This document shows, piece after piece, positions 15,369 through 18,064 of a DNA stretch of 18,064 nt. Below the pieces are notes generated by a model. The model did not search any database. It was not told where the DNA came from and saw only the letters and a program-made list of their open reading frames with translations. The stretch lies in contig DYHU01000045.1 in the NCBI GenBank assembly GCA_020724025.1, positions 1-18,064 on the forward strand, in the 5' to 3' direction. The first letter of the stretch is position 1. Each line of letters opens with the position of its first letter. This DNA is from Syntrophorhabdus sp. (GTDB lineage: Bacteria; Desulfobacterota; BSN033; UBA1163). Position numbers and translations under genes: made by a program.

Positions 15369-15387
15369 TTAGCAAGAATTATACCAA
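15369..15387 (-). promoter_or_regulatory. Sigma-54 promoter of the NIF3-like/ThDP/FAD/permease operon
   Basis: Minus-strand TTGGTATAATTCTTGCTAA has the invariant GG-N10-GC core (GG at 15385-15384, GC at 15373-15372) and matches TTGG, the purine before the spacer, and TTGCT of the consensus. Transcription would start near 15360, leaving a leader of about 110 nt. A sigma-54 activator gene ends 170 bp upstream, which strongly supports function. Confidence 0.72.
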
Positions 15388-15467
15388 TCTGTTAAGTTGG
15401 AATAACATATTGAAATGAAAATATTTTTTTAAATAATGTCAATTTCAGCTTTAAATAAAAGTAAAAT

Positions 15468-15480
15468 AAATGTTACATTT
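15468..15480. promoter_or_regulatory. Palindrome AAATGTTACATTT, possible activator site
   Basis: A perfect 6+1+6 palindrome about 83 bp upstream of the -24 element. It shares TGTTAC with two further palindromes near the regulator stop codon, in the distance range used by sigma-54 enhancer-binding proteins. Confidence 0.4.
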
Positions 15481-15521
15481 TTTGAAATTTCAGGGGAAAA
15501 TATGGTTTTTTTCAAACCTAA

Positions 15522-15560
15522 TTGTAACTAAAATTTTACAATAAGTAACTTATTTGTTAC
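15522..15560. promoter_or_regulatory. Paired GTAAC/GTTAC inverted repeats, possible activator sites
   Basis: Two adjacent inverted repeats: TTGTAA-N8-TTACAA (15522-15541) and GTAAC-N6-GTTAC (15545-15560). The second overlaps the stop codon of the regulator gene. They lie about 137-175 bp upstream of the -24 box, a usual position for a sigma-54 upstream activating sequence. Binding by the adjacent regulator is inferred. Confidence 0.45.
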
Positions 15561-17008
15561 AAATTGACTTGAAGCTCTTTGATCTTTCGGTAAAGGTGTT
15601 GGCGGCTGATTTTCAAGTATTTAGCTGTTTTTGAGATGTTCTTTTTTTGGAAGACAAGAGAGTTGGTGATGAAATCTTTTTCGGCCGCCTTTAAAGCCTC
15701 TTTTAAGGACAGGTTGGGGGGAGGGCTTTGAGAAAACCTCGGAGACGGAAGAGTAAGGCTTTCAAGTGTGAGGATCTCTTTTCTCTCAAGAATAACCATC
15801 CTCTCAATATAGTTTTGTAGCTCTCGCACATTGCCCGGCCAAGAGTAATTAAGGAAGTTATTCATTGTTTCTGGTGAGATGCCCGAAATGTTTTTGTTAT
15901 ATTTTTCTCGAAAGAGCTTTAAGAAATACATGGCCAGAATAGGAATGTCTTCCACTCGTTCTCGAAGGGGCGGAAGTTCAATGGGGATAACATTCAGTCG
16001 ATAGAAAAGATCTTCCCTGAAGCTCTTGGAAGCCAGGGCTTCATTAATATCCTTGTTTGTGGCTGCGATAATTCGTAGATTCACACGAATAGGCTCTGTT
16101 CCACCAACCCGCTCGAACTGCTGTTCCTGAAGAACACGGAGAAGTTTCACCTGGATGCCTGGAGAAACCTCTGTGATCTCATCGAGGAAAAGCGTGCCTC
16201 CATCGGCGAGTTCGAACCTCCCTTTTTTCTGGTGAAAGGCCCCGGTAAAAGCTCCTCTCTCATGGCCGAAGAGCTCGCTCTCGATGACGCCTTCAGCTAG
16301 GGCTCCACAACTGACAGCTACGAAAGGCTTATCCTTGCGGGAACTCTGTTGATAAATGGCGCGAGCGATCAGCTCTTTCCCCGTTCCACTTTCACCCCGG
16401 ATTAAGACTGCTGCGTCGCTATCGGCGATGGTCTCAACTAATTTTAAAATTGCCAACATCTTGGGGCTGTTCCCCACAATATGTTCAAAAGATCCATCTT
16501 TTTTAAATTTTTGGTACAGTTGGGCATTGTGGATGGACACTGCTGCTTGGCTTGCCAGGATGGTGGCAATTTCAAGATCAAATTGATCAAATTTCTTGTA
16601 ACGGTCGCTGTTCAAGTCCAGGACGCCAATGACCTTCCCCTCTCGAATAAGAGGAACGGCGAGCTCGGACTTCACAAACCTGGAGGCCCGGATATATCGG
16701 GGTTCTTTGTTAACGTCCGGGACCAGAAGAGGCTCCCCGTGCTGAGCGACCCATCCGATTACCCCTTGACCGATCTTTATTTTTTTAAATTTCTTCAGAA
16801 TCTGAAAAGATTCTCCCAGGGCGGTAACAGTGACGAGATTGTCTGAGGGCTCCTCTTTAAGGAGAAGAGATCCGGTGGTTGCCCCCAGCAGCTTAATTGA
16901 TTCCGAGATGATAAAATTAAGTAGATCATCCAGTCTCCTAGTAGAATTCATTACTTTTACGATTTCGTAAAGACTTGACAGAGCATTATTGATCCGTTTA
17001 GTTTCCAT
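15557..17008 (-). CDS. Sigma-54-dependent activator, GAF-AAA+-Fis
   Basis: 483 residues from ATG 17008. The N-terminal GAF sensory domain (about 10-165) includes GVIGWVAQHGEPLLVPDV and SELAVPLIREGKVIGVLDL. The AAA+ domain has Walker A GESGTGKE (205-212), the sigma-54 contact loop GAFTGA (252-257) and Walker B GGTLFLDEI (270-278). The C-terminal Fis-type helix-turn-helix ends with ISKTAKYLKISRQHLYRKIKEL. All features for sigma-54 activation are intact. There is no receiver domain, so activity is probably set by a small molecule or redox signal bound to GAF. A TTG four codons upstream (17020) is an alternative start; each has only a weak Shine-Dalgarno. It probably drives the sigma-54 promoter at 15369-15387. 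Confidence 0.95.
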   Translation of the reverse strand: METKRINNALSSLYEIVKVMNSTRRLDDLLNFIISESIKLLGATTGSLLLKEEPSDNLVTVTALGESFQILKKFKKIKIGQGVIGWVAQHGEPLLVPDVNKEPRYIRASRFVKSELAVPLIREGKVIGVLDLNSDRYKKFDQFDLEIATILASQAAVSIHNAQLYQKFKKDGSFEHIVGNSPKMLAILKLVETIADSDAAVLIRGESGTGKELIARAIYQQSSRKDKPFVAVSCGALAEGVIESELFGHERGAFTGAFHQKKGRFELADGGTLFLDEITEVSPGIQVKLLRVLQEQQFERVGGTEPIRVNLRIIAATNKDINEALASKSFREDLFYRLNVIPIELPPLRERVEDIPILAMYFLKLFREKYNKNISGISPETMNNFLNYSWPGNVRELQNYIERMVILERKEILTLESLTLPSPRFSQSPPPNLSLKEALKAAEKDFITNSLVFQKKNISKTAKYLKISRQHLYRKIKELQVNL

Positions 17009-17075
17009 GTGCAGACTCAAATCAGGCTCAATGACAAGCGCGATTACAGTTTTTTGATTCGGAAAAGTGAAGATC

Positions 17076-17192
17076 TCGTAAAAAGTGTTAAAAGGAGATT
17101 TTTGTCATTCCTGCGCAAGCAGGAATCCAGTATTTTCATATAGTTAGAATTCTCTGGATTCCCGTTTTCACGGGAATGACGACTTTTTACGA
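17076..17192. mobile_element. MITE-like nested palindromic element
   Basis: Perfect 11-bp terminal inverted repeats, TCGTAAAAAGT (17076-17086) and ACTTTTTACGA (17182-17192), enclose a second inverted pair. This is GTCATTCCTGCGCAAGCAGG followed by AATCCAG (17104-17130), and CTGGATTCCCG...CGGGAATGAC (17154-17180). Each inner arm is itself a small hairpin. The element is 117 bp and non-coding. The GTCATTCC/GGAATGAC design is familiar from dispersed bacterial repeats. It lies 68 bp upstream of the regulator start. Confidence 0.75.
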
Positions 17193-17465
17193 CCTTAAAA
17201 GTAAAGAAAGAAAAAAAGAGAGATATCTCTGGAAAACTATTTTTCTATCCCCTAAAGGAAACTGAGAACAAACAGACGGGTTGGGAAAGCTTTAGAGCGA
17301 ATACCTTTAAGCGGTCTTTGGTTTAGAGTATAACCACGCTTAACCACTCCGTCTCCATTATCAACGAATATGACCTTTAATATTCTCCAGTGTCCGCTTT
17401 CTAAGGCTTTGGAAATCCGCATAGTTGTTTTGGGATGCCTTTTCCGAGACCTCAGAAGAAAATTC

Positions 17466-17494
17466 TTGACAAATATTAAATTAAAAGGGATAAA
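17466..17494 (+). promoter_or_regulatory. Sigma-70 promoter for the tiny Cys/Lys gene
   Basis: TTGACA (17466-17471), a 17-bp spacer and GATAAA (17489-17494). The -35 is perfect and the -10 matches at 4 of 6. It lies 36 bp before the ATG of the small gene. Confidence 0.55.
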
Positions 17495-17529
17495 TAAATC
17501 AATAGACTGGCGGAGGAGGTGATTGGATC

Positions 17530-17601
17530 ATGTCTTGCGGGGCAAAGAGTTGCGGTAAGACAAAGAAAACCGCAAAGAAACCGAAGTCGAAGAAGAAATA
17601 A
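17530..17601 (+). CDS. Tiny Cys/Lys-rich protein (23 residues)
   Basis: A 23-residue open frame beginning MSCGAKSCGKT and ending in a lysine-rich tail (PKSKKK). Two CG dipeptides (C3-G4, C8-G9) lie near the N-terminus; 11 of 23 residues are lysine. Support comes from its signals: GGAGGTGAT lies 6 nt before the ATG and a TTGACA promoter precedes it. I know no family for it. It might bind a metal or nucleic acid, but nothing in the sequence proves this. It is too short for standard gene callers. It lies divergent from the minus-strand cluster and upstream of another small gene in the same direction. Confidence 0.55.
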   Translation: MSCGAKSCGKTKKTAKKPKSKKK

Positions 17602-17610
17602 TTTGAGAAA

Positions 17611-17639
17611 CGGTGTCAGACCGAACCCCGATTTTTTTT
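17611..17639 (+). terminator. Weak terminator after the tiny gene
   Basis: CGGT-GTCAG-ACCG (17611-17623) forms a short 4-bp stem; after eight bases comes a run of eight T (17632-17639). The stem is short and distant from the T-run, so this is tentative. Confidence 0.3.
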
Positions 17640-17640
17640 C

Positions 17641-17669
17641 TTGACAACATAGGGGAATTCTGTTATTCG
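17641..17669 (+). promoter_or_regulatory. Possible promoter of the small Cys-ribbon protein gene
   Basis: TTGACA at 17641-17646, preceded by TTC as in the promoter of the tiny gene. At 17-bp spacing the -10 is poor (TATTCG). Only the -35 is convincing. Confidence 0.3.
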
Positions 17670-17745
17670 ATTGACCTATATTTCGTTTTTTCCATGCTTA
17701 AGAAGTCCATAAAGTAAGGACACTGAATGAAAGGAGGTGAAGGTA

Positions 17746-17904
17746 ATGAGGAGAATGGTGTGTATCTTTTTGGCATTGGCGATGTTGGCGATCTTTTCTT
17801 TCGGGTGCGGAACGGCAGGAGACGTAAAGATTAAATGCCCGAAATGCGGCGCCGTGTTCACAGTGGATGAGGGCTTAGCTGAAATCCAGAAGAAGGGTTT
17901 CTAA
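17746..17904 (+). CDS. Small exported Cys-ribbon protein, possible lipoprotein (52 residues)
   Basis: 52 residues. The N-terminus MRRMVCIFLALAMLAIFSFG is a short signal sequence, followed by C21. A lipoprotein signal is possible, but -2 Phe in SFGC departs from the usual lipobox. The mature part carries KCPKCGAVFTVDEG, a half zinc-ribbon like the MJ0042-type finger, with C31 and C34 visible. With C21 free it could supply a third ligand. AAGGAGGTGA, a perfect 10-nt Shine-Dalgarno, lies 5 nt before ATG 17746. A strong terminator follows 44 bp after the stop, so it is a complete transcription unit with signs of high expression. Function unknown. Confidence 0.7.
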   Translation: MRRMVCIFLALAMLAIFSFGCGTAGDVKIKCPKCGAVFTVDEGLAEIQKKGF

Positions 17905-17948
17905 TCCTCCCTCTGCAACACGCTTCATCATCCTGTGGAGGAAAATTT

Positions 17949-17983
17949 AAAAAGGGAAGAGAATAACTCTCTTCCCTTTTTTG
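17949..17983 (+). terminator. Strong intrinsic terminator
   Basis: Perfect 13-bp stem AAAAAGGGAAGAG (17949-17961) and CTCTTCCCTTTTT (17969-17981) with a 7-nt loop, running into T-rich sequence. The A-run on the other arm would let it work in both directions. Confidence 0.9.
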
Positions 17984-18028
17984 TTTTTTCTAACTAAATT
18001 GAGCGATTCTAATCTCAATGAACGTAGG

Positions 18029-18046
18029 GCAACCCTTCAGGGTTGC
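18029..18046. repeat. Hairpin GCAACCC-TTCA-GGGTTGC at the window edge
   Basis: Perfect 7-bp inverted repeat with a 4-nt loop, close to the right end. No T-run follows. It may belong to a dispersed repeat continuing past the window. Confidence 0.6.
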
Positions 18047-18064
18047 GTTGGTTTGAGCAAGGCT

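Larger units (their letters stand above)
15249..15556. other. AT-rich intergenic control region
   Basis: About 308 bp with no gene. It holds, in minus-strand order, palindromes next to the regulator stop, a weak GGTTT/AAACC hairpin (15504-15518), a 13-bp palindrome, a sigma-54 promoter and a leader of about 110 nt. The leader contains an inverted repeat, GCGAAGAT (15281-15288) and ATATTCGC (15311-15318), matching at 7 of 8 positions. Confidence 0.7.
17009..17529. other. Intergenic region without supported gene
   Basis: About 520 bp. It contains the palindromic element at 17076-17192 and the promoter of the tiny gene at 17530. Between 17193 and 17460 I see no RNA gene or convincing coding sequence; the only open frame is an unsupported 56-codon minus-strand stretch (17252-17422). 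Confidence 0.6.

Noticed and set aside
17252..17422. Minus-strand frame of 56 codons in the intergenic region
   Set aside because: No Shine-Dalgarno, no recognisable motif and no promoter; open length is within chance. It could be a gene remnant but cannot be supported.
17676..17861. Minus-strand open frame of 61 codons
   Set aside because: It is antisense to the small exported Cys-ribbon protein, which has a perfect Shine-Dalgarno, a signal sequence and a terminator. The antisense frame has no such support.
1..18064. CRISPR array, tRNA or rRNA genes
   Set aside because: No regularly spaced direct repeats and no tRNA- or rRNA-like sequence were recognised by eye on either strand.

Overview
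The window reads as a catabolic and redox island from an anaerobic bacterium. It carries a tungstopterin-type aldehyde:ferredoxin oxidoreductase, a four-subunit-type 2-oxoacid:ferredoxin oxidoreductase, several 4Fe-4S ferredoxin-like proteins and a sigma-54 regulator. Short dispersed repeats (a GTCATTCC...GGAATGAC palindromic element, AGTTCGG tandem repeats) resemble those I associate with Desulfobacterota (former Deltaproteobacteria). That assignment is an inference; no rRNA or other phylogenetic marker is present.

Layout. All sixteen large genes lie on the minus strand, so transcription runs from right to left. From the right: a GAF/AAA+/Fis sigma-54 activator (15557-17008); an AT-rich gap (15249-15556) with palindromes and a good sigma-54 promoter; then a tight run made of an exported NIF3-like protein, a ThDP-dependent decarboxylase/carboligase-type enzyme, an FAD oxidoreductase with a Cys cluster, a polytopic carboxylate-type permease and a universal stress protein. 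After a 63-bp gap come a four-cluster ferredoxin, the aldehyde oxidoreductase and a MoaD-like protein. Then come an amino-acid dehydrogenase with its own sigma-54-like promoter, and the 2-oxoacid oxidoreductase genes korA, korB and korC followed by a GltD-like NAD(P)H/FAD/Fe-S protein, a two-cluster ferredoxin and PxpA (5-oxoprolinase subunit A).

How the genes could work together (inference). The dehydrogenase turns an amino acid into a 2-oxo acid. That acid can be oxidised to an acyl-CoA by the Kor complex, or decarboxylated by the ThDP enzyme to an aldehyde that the AOR oxidises to an acid. Both branches yield low-potential electrons, and the GltD-like subunit could link these to NAD(P)H. 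PxpA next to Kor also suggests a 5-oxoproline, glutamate, 2-oxoglutarate, succinyl-CoA route. The real substrates cannot be read from the sequence.

The right end (17009-18064) is different. It holds a MITE-like palindromic element, about 270 bp with no supported gene, and two very small plus-strand genes with near-perfect Shine-Dalgarno sequences: a 23-residue Cys/Lys-rich peptide and a 52-residue Cys-ribbon protein with a signal-like N-terminus. A strong intrinsic terminator follows them.
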